Assembly (NCBI GenBank): GCA_001464735.1
Contig: LNDU01000047.1
Coordinates: forward strand, 140,238-204,237
From: Nitrospira sp. Ga0074138
GTDB taxonomy: Bacteria; Nitrospirota; Nitrospiria; Nitrospirales; Nitrospiraceae
Direction: 5' to 3'
DNA length: 64,000 nucleotides
Shown here: positions 6,569 through 17,063 of the stretch, piece after piece
Layout: every line of letters begins with the position of its first letter
How positions within the stretch are numbered: the stretch's first letter is position 1
Program-made: the position numbers and the translations under genes
The notes under the pieces: model-generated
Told to the model about the DNA's origin: nothing
What the model saw: only the letters and a program-made list of their open reading frames with translations
The model's database searches: none

Positions 6569-9231
6569 CGCCCCCCACTGCACAGACGGTTCGCATGATG
6601 ATCGACGGGATGACGGTCAACGTCCCCAAAGGCACGTTGGTGATCGAGGCCGCCCGCCGTGTCGGGGTCATGATTCCGCATTTCTGCTATCACCCGAAAC
6701 TCAAGCCGGACGCCAATTGCCGCATGTGCTTGGTTGAAATTGAAAAGGTGCCCAAGTTGCAAACGGCATGCAGCACGCCGGTTGATGAAGGCATGAACGT
6801 ACGGACGGCCACCACCGTGGTAAACGACGCGCATAAATCCGTGCTCGAGTTCATCCTCGCCAACCATCCACTCGATTGCCCGGTCTGCGATCAGGGTGGA
6901 AAATGCGACCTCCAAGACTTTTCTCACCAGTACACAGCAACCAGTCGGTTCACTGAAACCAAGCGCGTCTTCCAAAAGGAGTATTTCAGCCCGCTCATCG
7001 AAACACAGATGAATCGCTGCGTTCAGTGCCTCCGCTGCGTCCGATACTGCGATGAAGTCATGGACGTCAAAGCGCTGGCCCCGGTCGGTCGCGGCACCAT
7101 GACGGAAATCAAGCACTTCGGCTCTCACCCGCTCGATTGCGAGTTCTGCGGAGGCTGCGTCCAGATCTGCCCGGTTGGAGCGATTACCAGCCGGCTGTCC
7201 ATGTACGAATATCGGCCCTGGATGTTGAAACGAGCCGAAACCATCTGCGGCTACTGCGGAGATGGGTGTCAAATGACCGTCCAGACGAAGGGACAGGAAC
7301 TCATTGAGGTGAACTCGGCACATGGAGCGGGACGCAACAACGGCGACCTGTGTGCTCGTGGATTTTTTGGATTCCATGCGGCCAGTCATCCCCAGCGGCT
7401 CACTCATCCGCTCATTCGGCGTCACGGCGTACTCGTCCAAGCCACATGGGAAGAAGCCCTGGAATATGTTGCGGATCGTGTGAACGAGATTAAAGCTGCC
7501 CATGGTGGGCCGAGCTTCGGCGGGCTGATTTCGGGGCGGTGCACCAACGAGGAACTGTATCTGTTTCAGAAATTGCTCCGTATGGCGATCGGGACCAACC
7601 ACATCGATAGCAGCGCACGTTATGGCCACGTCAATGGCCTACAGGCCATGCAACTCGTGCAAGGGACGCATCGATGGACCGTCACCTTCGACGACATCCT
7701 GGACGCGGATGTCCTGATCCTCGTCGGCACGAACATCACCGAGACCAATCCCATCACCGGCCTCAAAGTGAAAGAGGCGGTGAAGAAACGCCGGGCGACG
7801 CTGATCACGATCGAATCACTGGAACCCGTCGTCGACACCATAAGCAATATCGCCAATCTCTCGCACCATCATTTCCGTATTCCGACCAGCGACACGCACC
7901 ATGCGATCGTCGGTCTGGTGAAGGCCGTCCTCGAACAAAATTTGACACAACCGGACCTCGTGCAACGACATCCGACGTATTTCAACGCCATGACGAACGC
8001 ACTACAACAGATCTCTTGGCACGACCTCCAGGCAGCCACCGGGATCGAGCCGGATGCGTTTGTGAGGGCAGCCAAAGCGGCGGCAGGAGCGGGCCGAGTC
8101 GTGATCGTGGCCGGGCAGCTCTTGTTGCGAAGCGAACAGGGCTACAGTGGGTGTTTGACCCTCCTCGATCTCCTTCTTCTGACAGGGAAGTTGGATGCGC
8201 CTGGCTGTGGCTTTGCCCCGCTCGCCGAAGAAAATAACGACCAGGGCGCGATCGAAATGGGAACCGTCACCGAACTTCTTCCCGGAGCACAGCCCATCAC
8301 CAGCGGCACAGAGCGCGAGCGGATCGCAAAACAATGGAAAGGCGAACTTCCAACTGACAAAGGAGCGTCCCTCATCGAGATGTTGGAGCGAGCCCGCGCG
8401 GGATCTCTCAAGGCGATGTTCATCGTCGGCGAGAATCCAGTCGGAAGCCTCCCTGCGGTGATCCGTGCCGAGGCCTCGCTGCGCAATCTTGATCTCTTGG
8501 TATGCCAGGAGCTATTTTTAACGGAGACGGCCGCCTTGGCTCACGTGGTATTGCCGGCCGCGAGTTCCCTGGAAAAACATGGAACGTTTACCAATACCGA
8601 GGGACATGTCCAGGCTGTTCGTCCGGCGATCGAGCCCGTCGGAGAAAGTCGCCCCGACTGGGAGATCTTTTCCGCGCTTTCTATCTTACTGAACACACCC
8701 ATGGAATATGCCGAGAGCAAGGAAATCCTGAAGGAAATTCGGAGCCTCATTCCTGGCTATAGCTCGCTGGGGCCCACCCCATTGCCGCCCAAAGTGGATC
8801 GCTCCGCCGTGGACCGCTATCTCACCGATGGCTACCAGCGTGACCTCGCAACGAGGTACCACCCGATCCCACGCGCGTCCAGACCGGATGGAACCGTACG
8901 ACTAGAATTGGCACAGAGCCTCTTCCATTCTGGAAAATTATCCACACGATCAAAGGGATTGTTACAAGTCGAAGGAAGCGGTCGGCTCCGTATCAGTCCA
9001 TCTGACGCCGCACGCTTTGCCTTGTCAGATGGCGATCGTGTCCGCCTCTCCAGCACATCCGGGGAAATGACAACCGAGGTCAAAATTATGGAACGGGTCC
9101 CACAAGGAACGGCCTGGTTTCCGTATCACTTTGGTCAAGCGGCCGTCCAACTATTTGAATGTGCTATCGATCCGATCACCCATGTGCCGTCGTTCAGGAC
9201 GGCGACGGTGTCCATGATGAAAGTGGCGTGA
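6565..9231 (+). CDS. nuoG: NADH-quinone oxidoreductase subunit G
   Basis: 888 residues. The N-terminal ferredoxin domain (about 10-95) holds N1b ligands (CYHPKLKPDANCRMC). HPLDCPVCDQGGKCDLQD is the His-Cys3 N5 site, and NRCVQCLRCVRYC with CEFCGGCVQICP make the N4 region. CGYCGDGC followed by a distant cysteine (DLCARG) supplies the extra cluster N7, present only in some bacteria. The rest is a molybdopterin-oxidoreductase-like fold that has lost its cofactor in complex I. The subunit carries electrons from NuoF towards NuoI and NuoB. Confidence 0.96.
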   Translation: MTPPTAQTVRMMIDGMTVNVPKGTLVIEAARRVGVMIPHFCYHPKLKPDANCRMCLVEIEKVPKLQTACSTPVDEGMNVRTATTVVNDAHKSVLEFILANHPLDCPVCDQGGKCDLQDFSHQYTATSRFTETKRVFQKEYFSPLIETQMNRCVQCLRCVRYCDEVMDVKALAPVGRGTMTEIKHFGSHPLDCEFCGGCVQICPVGAITSRLSMYEYRPWMLKRAETICGYCGDGCQMTVQTKGQELIEVNSAHGAGRNNGDLCARGFFGFHAASHPQRLTHPLIRRHGVLVQATWEEALEYVADRVNEIKAAHGGPSFGGLISGRCTNEELYLFQKLLRMAIGTNHIDSSARYGHVNGLQAMQLVQGTHRWTVTFDDILDADVLILVGTNITETNPITGLKVKEAVKKRRATLITIESLEPVVDTISNIANLSHHHFRIPTSDTHHAIVGLVKAVLEQNLTQPDLVQRHPTYFNAMTNALQQISWHDLQAATGIEPDAFVRAAKAAAGAGRVVIVAGQLLLRSEQGYSGCLTLLDLLLLTGKLDAPGCGFAPLAEENNDQGAIEMGTVTELLPGAQPITSGTERERIAKQWKGELPTDKGASLIEMLERARAGSLKAMFIVGENPVGSLPAVIRAEASLRNLDLLVCQELFLTETAALAHVVLPAASSLEKHGTFTNTEGHVQAVRPAIEPVGESRPDWEIFSALSILLNTPMEYAESKEILKEIRSLIPGYSSLGPTPLPPKVDRSAVDRYLTDGYQRDLATRYHPIPRASRPDGTVRLELAQSLFHSGKLSTRSKGLLQVEGSGRLRISPSDAARFALSDGDRVRLSSTSGEMTTEVKIMERVPQGTAWFPYHFGQAAVQLFECAIDPITHVPSFRTATVSMMKVA

Positions 9232-9278
9232 TGAGGCCCGTTCAACACGGATCACTGTGCTAATCGAGGAGTCCTATC

Positions 9279-10355
9279 GTGACTGAATTCGGATTGCGTC
9301 TCGCTATCTCCCTGACCCAGATCGCCGCGGTCATGGGCATCGTGGTCATCACGGTGCTCATCCTCACCCTTGCAGAACGAAAAGTCCTCGGCTGGATGCA
9401 GGACCGCATGGGTCCGATGGAGGTGGGGCCCTACGGCATTCTCCAACCCTTTGCGGATGCCATCAAGCTCTTCTTTAAGGAAGATATTATCCCTGCCGGA
9501 GCCAACAAGTTTCTGTTCACCACGGCCCCAATCCTCTGTTTAATTCCTGCATTCATCGGATTTGCCGTCATTCCGTGGGGTCCCAATCAGACGTTTGAGG
9601 TCGGCGGCATCACCGTGAGACCGTTTATCATCAGCGACATCAATATCGGCATTCTGTACATCTTGGCCTTCGCGTCGCTCGGGGCCTACGGCATCATCCT
9701 GGGAGGATGGGCCTCCAACAGTAAATACTCCTTGCTCGGTGGGCTACGGTCGGCGGCGCAGATCATCAGTTACGAACTCAATGTGGGACTGTCCATTGTC
9801 GGCATCTTGATCCTGGCCGGTTCACTGAGCCTTGTGAAAATCACCGATGCCCAGGCCGGAGGATTTTGGCATTGGTATCTCTTCGCATTACCGGCCCCGC
9901 AAATTTTCGCATTTGTCATCTATGTGATCTCAGCGGTGGCGGAAACTAACCGAGTCCCGTTCGATCTGCCGGAAGCGGAAAGCGAGCTCGTCGCCGGTTT
10001 CTTTACCGAGTACAGCGGCTTGCGATTCGCCTTTTTCTTTCTCGCCGAATACGCCAATATGGTTCTGGTCTCGTGTGTCGCTGCCGCACTATTCCTCGGT
10101 GGCTGGAATGCGCCCTATCCTGGAACGATTCTGGCGCTTCTCGGCGCGCCATCTCTCGCGTGGATCGAAAACACGATGTGGTTTGCGGTCAAGACCTACT
10201 CGCTTTTATTTCTCTTCTTTTGGCTGAGAGCCACGTTGCCGAGATTGCGATACGATCAGCTGATGAGGTTCGGCTGGAAAGTGCTGTTGCCCATCGCGTT
10301 GGGGAACATCGTCGTGACGTCCATTGCCGTATTTATCTACCAACAGATGAAGTAG
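9279..10355 (+). CDS. nuoH: NADH-quinone oxidoreductase subunit H
   Basis: 358 residues with about eight membrane helices. Diagnostic stretches are LAERKVLGWMQDRMGP at the quinone-access entrance, the acidic loop ETNRVPFDLPEAESELVAGF, and EYSGLRFAFFFLAEY. NuoH forms the membrane side of the quinone chamber and the start of the proton-transfer axis. ATG or GTG choice: the frame begins at GTG 9279, preceded by GAGGAG at 9267-9272. Confidence 0.97.
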   Translation: MTEFGLRLAISLTQIAAVMGIVVITVLILTLAERKVLGWMQDRMGPMEVGPYGILQPFADAIKLFFKEDIIPAGANKFLFTTAPILCLIPAFIGFAVIPWGPNQTFEVGGITVRPFIISDINIGILYILAFASLGAYGIILGGWASNSKYSLLGGLRSAAQIISYELNVGLSIVGILILAGSLSLVKITDAQAGGFWHWYLFALPAPQIFAFVIYVISAVAETNRVPFDLPEAESELVAGFFTEYSGLRFAFFFLAEYANMVLVSCVAAALFLGGWNAPYPGTILALLGAPSLAWIENTMWFAVKTYSLLFLFFWLRATLPRLRYDQLMRFGWKVLLPIALGNIVVTSIAVFIYQQMK

Positions 10356-10369
10356 TGCGCGAGACCGAT

Positions 10370-10936
10370 ATGGAATCGACCACAAGCACCAAACGTCCGA
10401 GCCTATCTGAATGGTTCAAAACCATCACGTTCTATGAGATCCTCGTCGGCATGAAAGCAACGCTATCTCACCTATTAAATTACCGTCCGGTCACGCTGCA
10501 ATATCCTCATGAGAAGCGCACGCTGCCGGACAACTATCGAGGCATGCTCGCGCTGCTCCGATATGACGATGGAACAGAGAAATGCGTAGGATGCGATCTC
10601 TGCGAGGCGGCCTGCCCTTCACGCGTCATTCGCGTCGTCAGCGCCGAAGTGCCGGGCGAACCGACAAAGCGATATTCAAAAGAATATTACATGGACATGA
10701 CTCGCTGCCTGTTCTGCGGGATGTGCGTGGACGCCTGTCCCGTCGATGCGCTGGGCATGACGAGAGAATTTGAATGGGCGGTCTACGACAAGCGCCAGCT
10801 GCACCTGAATAAACAACAATTGCTCGCGATCGGCGACCGCTCGTTCCCGACCCGCGAGAAACGCTTGGAACTTCAACATCCGAACGTGGCGTTCTTCAAC
10901 GTAGCGTTCAAACATGTGCCACAAAAATCGGACTGA
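10370..10936 (+). CDS. nuoI: NADH-quinone oxidoreductase subunit I
   Basis: 188 residues from ATG 10370; an upstream open extension overlaps nuoH in another frame and is rejected. Two ferredoxin motifs bind clusters N6a and N6b: CVGCDLCEAACP and CLFCGMCVDACP. The amphipathic N-terminal segment (LSEWFKTITFYEILVGMKAT) anchors the subunit on the membrane arm. The gene follows nuoH by 14 bases. Confidence 0.96.
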   Translation: MESTTSTKRPSLSEWFKTITFYEILVGMKATLSHLLNYRPVTLQYPHEKRTLPDNYRGMLALLRYDDGTEKCVGCDLCEAACPSRVIRVVSAEVPGEPTKRYSKEYYMDMTRCLFCGMCVDACPVDALGMTREFEWAVYDKRQLHLNKQQLLAIGDRSFPTREKRLELQHPNVAFFNVAFKHVPQKSD

Positions 10937-11025
10937 TCGCAGAGGATAATCCATCGAGAGGCCGATGCCAGCACCATCGCTGTCTCAGTCTGGTCCAGAT
11001 CGGCTTCTCACGAAGGAATCGTTTC

Positions 11026-11550
11026 ATGGCGTACTTGTTTTTTGGGTATTTTGCCGGAATAATCGCCATCAGCTCCATGCTTGTCGTGGCGCTGAGAAAC
11101 CCCGTCTACAGCGCGCTCTCTCTCCTGGTCATGTTTTTCCATGTGGCCGGACTCTATATCACGCTCCACGCTGAATTCCTGGCGGCCGTGCAACTCATCG
11201 TCTACGCCGGAGCTATTCTGGTGTTGTATTTGTTTGTCGTGATGATCCTCAACGTCAAGGAGGATGACCGGTATCATAGCCAATGGCGCATTGCGGCGTT
11301 TATCTGCGTGCCGCTGCTGATCGAGTCCATCGTACTGCTCTCCGGCGGATCTCGGGCGACCACCTCCGGCAATCGGCTGCTCCAAACTGAACCGCATGGC
11401 ATGGTCGTTCCCGATAACACGCTGGCGATCGGGCAAACACTTTTTTCGACTTATTTGTTCCCCTTTGAGGTAGCCTCGTTGGTTCTCTTGGTAGCCATGA
11501 TCGGGGCCATTGTCATCGCAAAGCGCGACATCGGCGGGAGCGAGACATAG
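11026..11550 (+). CDS. nuoJ: NADH-quinone oxidoreductase subunit J
   Basis: 174 residues with five predicted helices. The third helix region ([19 protein letters not shown]) contains the glycine-rich pi-bulge segment characteristic of NuoJ/ND6, the gate that couples quinone reduction to proton pumping. AAGGA stands about 8 bases before the ATG. About 90 bases separate it from nuoI. Confidence 0.96.
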   Translation: MAYLFFGYFAGIIAISSMLVVALRNPVYSALSLLVMFFHVAGLYITLHAEFLAAVQLIVYAGAILVLYLFVVMILNVKEDDRYHSQWRIAAFICVPLLIESIVLLSGGSRATTSGNRLLQTEPHGMVVPDNTLAIGQTLFSTYLFPFEVASLVLLVAMIGAIVIAKRDIGGSET

Positions 11551-11576
11551 AACATGCCACGAATGGCCGTAACCGT

Positions 11577-11882
11577 ATGACCATCCCCATCTCGTACTAC
11601 CTGATCTTAAGCGCCATCGTGTTCCTGACGGGCGTTGTGGGCGTGCTCATCCGGCGCAATATCATCGCCATTCTACTGTCGGTGGAGCTGATGTTAAACG
11701 CGACCAATATCAACTTCGTCGCATTCTCCGATCAGTTTCAGGACCTCGGCGGGCAAGTGTTCGTCTTTTTTGCGTTGACCGTGGCGGCTGCGGAAGTCGC
11801 GGTCGGGCTCGCCATCATTATTGCCCTACACCGATCAAAATCCACCATCAATGTCGAAGAATTCAATCTATTGAAATGGTAG
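11577..11882 (+). CDS. nuoK: NADH-quinone oxidoreductase subunit K
   Basis: 101 residues, three helices, with the two conserved buried glutamates ([12 protein letters not shown] and [15 protein letters not shown]) that form part of the proton path. Normal length. It is followed by a terminator-like hairpin rather than directly by nuoL. Confidence 0.96.
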   Translation: MTIPISYYLILSAIVFLTGVVGVLIRRNIIAILLSVELMLNATNINFVAFSDQFQDLGGQVFVFFALTVAAAEVAVGLAIIIALHRSKSTINVEEFNLLKW

Positions 11883-11923
11883 AAGGAGCCATATTGGGTG
11901 AAGCGTCGTTCGCAGCAAATGAC

Positions 11924-11950
11924 AGGGTGGTTGAACCACCCTCTTTTTTT
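11924..11950 (+). terminator. Intrinsic-terminator-like hairpin between nuoK and nuoL
   Basis: AGGGTGG (11924-11930), loop TTGAA, CCACCCT (11936-11942), then C and seven T (to 11950). The stem is perfect and the T-run is directly adjacent, the standard shape of a rho-independent terminator on the plus strand. It lies inside the operon, 38 bases before nuoL. Confidence 0.75.
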
Positions 11951-11988
11951 GCACTTCAAGAACAACGCGCGATAAGGCACAAGTTCTG

Positions 11989-13884
11989 ATGCTGTACACC
12001 CTCATTCCATTCCTTCCGCTAGTCGCCTTTCTTGTCTTGGGTTTGGCCGGGTCGCAGATCAGGGACCGTGCCCACTTGGTTGCGGTTCCAGCGGTACTCA
12101 TGTCGCTCGGCCTGTCACTGACGGCCTTTTTTGAAATCGTCTCTGGAGCCGTCATTTCTGTCCCGCTCTACACCTGGCTGGCTTCCGGCAGCCTCGACAT
12201 TCACATCGGCCTGTACATCGATCGACTGACCGCCGTCATGCTTCTGCTGGTGACAGGCGTCAGTTCGCTCGTCCACATCTATACCATCGGGTACATGCAC
12301 GGCGAACCGGGCTACGCACGATTCTTCAGCTACATCGCCTTATTCACTTTCTCGATGTTGATGCTGGTGCTGGCCGATAACCTGCTCCAGCTCTTCGTGT
12401 TCTGGGAAGCCGTTGGACTGTGCTCCTATCTGCTGATCGGCCATTGGTACGAACGGGCGTCCGCCTGTGCAGCCGCCACCAAGGCGTTCCTCGTCAATCG
12501 CGTGGGCGATTTCGGGTTCATGCTGGGCCTACTGCTTGTCTGGTACAGCTTTGGTTCGCTGAACTACCTCGACATCTTTCCTGCCCTCCACGAAGCGACT
12601 GAAGTGACGATGAACCTCCTCGGTCCTTTCGGTGGAACATGGGAGGTTTCCGTCTTCACTCTCATCGCACTCTTGCTCTTCACCGGCGCGGTGGGTAAAT
12701 CGGCTCAAGTTCCGCTGCACGTGTGGCTGCCGGACGCGATGGAAGGTCCCACACCAATCTCGGCTCTCATCCATGCCGCCACAATGGTCACAGCCGGCGT
12801 GTTCATGGTGGCACGACTGGCTCCAATCTATAACCTGTCTCCGACCGCAATGAGTGTCGTCGCGATCACAGGTGCCGTGACGATGGTCCTCGGCGCCACG
12901 ATCGCATTGACTCAAACCGACATCAAGCGTGTCGTCGCATATTCGACGGTCAGTCAGCTCGGATACATGATCATGGCGTGCGGGCTCGGCGCCTATGCCT
13001 CGGGCATGTACCATCTGCTCACGCACGGCGCGTTCAAGGCCTTGCTGTTTTTAGGCTGCGGCTCCGTGATTATTGCCCTGCACCATGAACAAGATATGAG
13101 GCACATGGGCGGCCTCAAAGACAAGTTACCAATTACCTACTGGACATTTGTGGTGGGCTCGCTGGCGCTTGCCGGCTTTCCTCTGACCGCTGGCTTCTTC
13201 AGTAAGGATGACATTCTCGTGTCCGCCTGGTCGTCCGGGGACCTTGGCCGGATCCTGACGCTCCTTGGTCTGCTGACGGCGCTCTTGACCGCCTTCTATA
13301 GCTTCCGGCTCGTATTCGTGACCTTCTGGGGAACGTCCCATGTTGATCCACACCATGCAGAGCACCTACACGAGCCCTCACGGACAATCACGACACCACT
13401 CATCATTCTCGCAGCTTTCAGTATTCTGACTGGTTATCTCGGCATCCCATCTTTTCTAGAACCCCTTTTTTCAACCGGGGGTGAACCCGCCGTCCCTCAT
13501 GGCTCCGATGGGCTCATGATTATGCTAGCGGCGACGGCGATGGGTCTGATCGGCATTGCCGCCGCCTATTATGTGTATGTCCTCAACCCGGATTTTCCGG
13601 AACGCTTGGCGCGACAGTGGGGCAGCCTCTATCGGGGTTCGTTGAACAAATGGTATGTCGATGAGGCCTATGATCGCCTATTCGTCCGACCAACACTTGC
13701 GGCAGCTTCCAAACTCTGGAAGCATGTTGATGTCCAAGTGATCGATGGAACCGTCAACGGTATCGCGCGTGCTATCACCTGGGGGGGATGGCTGTTACGG
13801 CTGGTCCAGAGCGGGCAGACCCAGCACTATGCCTTGGCGATGGCGGTGGGGATCGTCGTGCTAACGGCGTATCTCCTTCTTTGA
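11989..13884 (+). CDS. nuoL: NADH-quinone oxidoreductase subunit L
   Basis: 631 residues, an antiporter-like subunit with about sixteen helices. The conserved core is FVFWEAVGLCSYLLIG, the lysine-bearing VGKSAQVPLHVWLPDAMEGPTP, and STVSQLGYM. The C-terminus carries the long lateral helix region (LNKWYVDEAYDRLF) that runs along the membrane arm. Part of the distal proton-pumping module together with NuoM and NuoN. Confidence 0.97.
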   Translation: MLYTLIPFLPLVAFLVLGLAGSQIRDRAHLVAVPAVLMSLGLSLTAFFEIVSGAVISVPLYTWLASGSLDIHIGLYIDRLTAVMLLLVTGVSSLVHIYTIGYMHGEPGYARFFSYIALFTFSMLMLVLADNLLQLFVFWEAVGLCSYLLIGHWYERASACAAATKAFLVNRVGDFGFMLGLLLVWYSFGSLNYLDIFPALHEATEVTMNLLGPFGGTWEVSVFTLIALLLFTGAVGKSAQVPLHVWLPDAMEGPTPISALIHAATMVTAGVFMVARLAPIYNLSPTAMSVVAITGAVTMVLGATIALTQTDIKRVVAYSTVSQLGYMIMACGLGAYASGMYHLLTHGAFKALLFLGCGSVIIALHHEQDMRHMGGLKDKLPITYWTFVVGSLALAGFPLTAGFFSKDDILVSAWSSGDLGRILTLLGLLTALLTAFYSFRLVFVTFWGTSHVDPHHAEHLHEPSRTITTPLIILAAFSILTGYLGIPSFLEPLFSTGGEPAVPHGSDGLMIMLAATAMGLIGIAAAYYVYVLNPDFPERLARQWGSLYRGSLNKWYVDEAYDRLFVRPTLAAASKLWKHVDVQVIDGTVNGIARAITWGGWLLRLVQSGQTQHYALAMAVGIVVLTAYLLL

Positions 13885-13974
13885 GAGACACCGGATACGT
13901 CGCGAGATTGACATTGCCATGATCGATTTCACACATTGCCGTTCGCGTTCGGCATCACTGCTGTTGGAGTCCTG

Positions 13975-15561
13975 ATGACCGGCTTTCCGTGGCTCACATT
14001 ACTGATCATCCTCCCATTGGCCGGGGCCATTACTGTCTTCGCAGTGAAGGAACGCTTCGTCAGGCTCACAGCCCTCGCTGTGGCCGTGGCCGATCTCCTG
14101 ATCTCACTCCCTCTCTGGTGGCTGTTCGATACGTCATCCGGGGAGATGCAGTTCGTGGAATCGGCGCGGTGGATCCCCTCGCTATCCATCAACTACCGGC
14201 TTGGCCTCGATGGAATCAGCCTCCCACTCATCCTCATGACGACGGTCCTGATGCCGCTCTGCATCTTGATCTCCTGGCACTCCATTGAGAGAAGGATTCG
14301 AAGCTTCATGGCCATGCTGCTGATCATGGAAAGCGCCATGATCGGGGTATTCTGTGCTCTTGATTTCGTACTCTTCTATGTGTTTTGGGAAGCAATGCTG
14401 ATCCCGATGTACCTATTGATAGGGATCTGGGGCGGACCGAATCGCCTGTACGCCACAATCAAATTCTTGCTCTATACCCTCGCTGGCAGCGTGTTGCTGC
14501 TGGTCGCGATCTTGGTCTTGTACTTCCAGGGCGGCCATACGTTCGACATTCCTCAATTAAGTCAAGGCACCTATTCCAATTCGTTGCAATTCTGGCTCTT
14601 CCTCGCGTTCTTCGCCGCATTCGCCGTCAAGGTTCCGATGTTCCCGTTCCATACCTGGCTGCCTGACGCACACGTGGAAGCGCCGACGGCCGGCAGCGTG
14701 ATCCTCGCCAGCGTGTTGCTCAAGATGGGCACCTATGGGTTTCTACGCTTCAGCCTACCCATGTTGCCGGACGCCTCACAGCTGTTCACCCCCGTCATGG
14801 TGGGGCTTTCGATTGTGGCGATCATCTACGGAGCCTATATGGCTCTGGCGCAAGCCGATCTTAAAAAGCTCATCGCCTATTCAAGCGTAAGCCATATGGG
14901 GTTCGTGACCCTCGGTCTCTTTATGTTTAATATTCAAGGAATCGAAGGCGCCGTGATGCAGATGGTGAACCACGGCATCACCACCGGTGGACTCTTTCTC
15001 TGCGTCGGAATGATTTATGAACGCACCCATAGCCGACAAATCGCCGACAATATCGGCCTCACGAAGCCGATGCCACGGTATGCGACGTTCCTAGTCATTT
15101 TCGCATTATCTTCATTGGGACTGCCCGGCACAAACAGTTTTGTCGGGGAGTTTATGATTCTTGCAGGCACCTTCCTCTGGAGCAAGATCGCCGCCGCCCT
15201 CGCCTCGTTGGGGATCATTCTCGCGGCGGCCTACTTGCTCTGGATGGTTCAACGTGTCGCCTTCGGCGTTCCCGATCCGCATATCCTTCCGAAGCTTCGC
15301 GATGTGAACCTACGTGAGATGATCACCGTGGTGCCGCTTGTCGTCTTGATCTTCGTGATCGGGATCTTCCCGAATCCCATCCTGACTCGCATGCATCCCA
15401 GCGTAGAGAAAGTCATCGCGCGCGTCTTCCCGCCGGCTGCTGAACACGCGTCGGTCATGCCTAGGCTGATCCCATTCACTCCATCTGTAGAACGGATCAC
15501 CTCACCGACTGGACCGACGTTCAGTCAAGAAACGCAGACCACATCTGAGGGCCGACCATGA
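13975..15561 (+). CDS. nuoM: NADH-quinone oxidoreductase subunit M
   Basis: About 528 residues from ATG 13975, chosen for GGAG at 13966-13969; the open frame begins at a TTG 13 codons earlier. Antiporter-like core motifs are FVLFYVFWEAMLIPMYLLIG, KVPMFPFHTWLPDAHVEAPT and AYSSVSHMGFV. There is one nuoM copy here, so this locus is the canonical complex I arrangement and not the two-NuoM variant known from some Nitrospira genomes. It overlaps nuoN by four bases. Confidence 0.96.
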   Translation: MTGFPWLTLLIILPLAGAITVFAVKERFVRLTALAVAVADLLISLPLWWLFDTSSGEMQFVESARWIPSLSINYRLGLDGISLPLILMTTVLMPLCILISWHSIERRIRSFMAMLLIMESAMIGVFCALDFVLFYVFWEAMLIPMYLLIGIWGGPNRLYATIKFLLYTLAGSVLLLVAILVLYFQGGHTFDIPQLSQGTYSNSLQFWLFLAFFAAFAVKVPMFPFHTWLPDAHVEAPTAGSVILASVLLKMGTYGFLRFSLPMLPDASQLFTPVMVGLSIVAIIYGAYMALAQADLKKLIAYSSVSHMGFVTLGLFMFNIQGIEGAVMQMVNHGITTGGLFLCVGMIYERTHSRQIADNIGLTKPMPRYATFLVIFALSSLGLPGTNSFVGEFMILAGTFLWSKIAAALASLGIILAAAYLLWMVQRVAFGVPDPHILPKLRDVNLREMITVVPLVVLIFVIGIFPNPILTRMHPSVEKVIARVFPPAAEHASVMPRLIPFTPSVERITSPTGPTFSQETQTTSEGRP

Positions 15562-17027
15562 TGACCTTCTCGCCGGCAGACCTCTTCCTCATCCTACCGG
15601 AGTTGCTGATCGTCACGGCAGCCTGCATCATACTCGTGCTCGATCCGGTGCTGCGGGCATCCGACAAAGACGGTTTGGTATGGCTGAGCCTAGGAACACT
15701 TGCCGTGTGCATGGGCTTGACAGCCTCCCAGATGAACACTTCGGCCGCAATCTTCAGTGGACTCGTCGTGATTGATGCCTACGGAGCCTTCTGGAAACTG
15801 CTTTTCTACTTCGTCACCGGCCTAACCATTCTCCTCTCTCATCCCTACTTGAAAGAAGAGCGGCTGTACTTCGGCGAATATTACGGCTTTGTCTTGCTCG
15901 CTCTCTCCGGGATGATGGTCATGGTCTCGTCGGTCGATTTGTTGACACTCTATCTCGGCACCGAACTGATGTCCCTCTCGCTCTACGTCATGGTTGGCCT
16001 GAAGCGATCGGAACCTCGCTCCTTGGAAGCCTCGGCCAAGTACTTTGTGTTGGGAGCGTTCTCATCTGGAATCCTCCTCTATGGCATCTCGCTCCTCTAT
16101 GGCGCGACCGGAAGCACCAGACTTCCGGAGATCGCCGCAGCGATCTCCGGCCGAAACCTGGACGATCCGCTCTTGTTGTTTGCCACAATCCTGCTCGCGG
16201 TCGGATTCGGGTTCAAACTTGCCGTGGTGCCATTCCACATGTGGACGCCGGATGTCTACCAAGGCGCTCCAACCTCCGTCACCGCCTTCATGGCGGTGGC
16301 AGCCAAAGCCGCAAGCTTCGGCGCATTCCTCAGAGTGTTCATTGAAGGACTCGGTGGCCTGAAAGCCAACTGGTCTGCGATGTTCCTCGTGCTTTGCCTC
16401 GCCACCCTGATCTTGGGAAATATCCTCGCACTGGTGCAGACGAATGTGAAACGCATGCTGGCCTACTCAAGCATTGCCCATGCCGGCTACGCGCTGATCG
16501 GCGTGGTCGCAACCGGACACATAGGAAACTCGTCCGGTATCGCCAGCGTTCTGCTCTATCTCTCGCTCTACGCATTCATGACGTTCGGCGCGTTCGCCAT
16601 CGTCGCCATGCTTCGCAAGGGCGGGATCGAAGGAGAAGACATCGACGATTTCACCGGCCTTGCCAAACGGCATCCCGTGGCTGCGCTGCTCATGTTGATC
16701 TTTATGGTTTCACTGGCGGGCATTCCTCCGACTGCAGGGTTTATCGGAAAACTGTATGTCTTTATGTCGGCGGTGGAAGCCGGCCTGCCGTGGCTGGCTG
16801 CCGTGGCGCTCATCTTTGCCGTCATCTCAGCCTATTACTACCTCAGGCTGGTGATGGTTATGTACATGCGCGAGCCGAGTGACCTATCGAGCACGAGCCC
16901 TCGGATGGTCATGTCACCGGCTCTCTCTATCGTGCTGGCCTGCGCGGTGGCCGGGGTGGTGATCTTTGGGATCTATCCCAACCCACTCGTAAACTTTGCC
17001 ATGCAAGCGGTATCGGCGCTCAAGTAA
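15558..17027 (+). CDS. nuoN: NADH-quinone oxidoreductase subunit N
   Basis: 489 residues. Antiporter-like motifs: LLTLYLGTELMSLSLYVMVG, LAVVPFHMWTPDVYQGAPT, and AYSSIAHAGYALIG. The ATG overlaps the nuoM stop. It is the last gene of the nuo block; the following reading frame encodes an unrelated membrane protein 36 bases downstream. Confidence 0.97.
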   Translation: MMTFSPADLFLILPELLIVTAACIILVLDPVLRASDKDGLVWLSLGTLAVCMGLTASQMNTSAAIFSGLVVIDAYGAFWKLLFYFVTGLTILLSHPYLKEERLYFGEYYGFVLLALSGMMVMVSSVDLLTLYLGTELMSLSLYVMVGLKRSEPRSLEASAKYFVLGAFSSGILLYGISLLYGATGSTRLPEIAAAISGRNLDDPLLLFATILLAVGFGFKLAVVPFHMWTPDVYQGAPTSVTAFMAVAAKAASFGAFLRVFIEGLGGLKANWSAMFLVLCLATLILGNILALVQTNVKRMLAYSSIAHAGYALIGVVATGHIGNSSGIASVLLYLSLYAFMTFGAFAIVAMLRKGGIEGEDIDDFTGLAKRHPVAALLMLIFMVSLAGIPPTAGFIGKLYVFMSAVEAGLPWLAAVALIFAVISAYYYLRLVMVMYMREPSDLSSTSPRMVMSPALSIVLACAVAGVVIFGIYPNPLVNFAMQAVSALK

Positions 17028-17063
17028 GACCGTTGTGATTTGCCGATCCGCATGCGGAGCATC

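Noticed and set aside
13936..13974. Earlier TTG start for nuoM
   Set aside because: The ATG at 13975 has a clear ribosome-binding site and matches the usual NuoM start.
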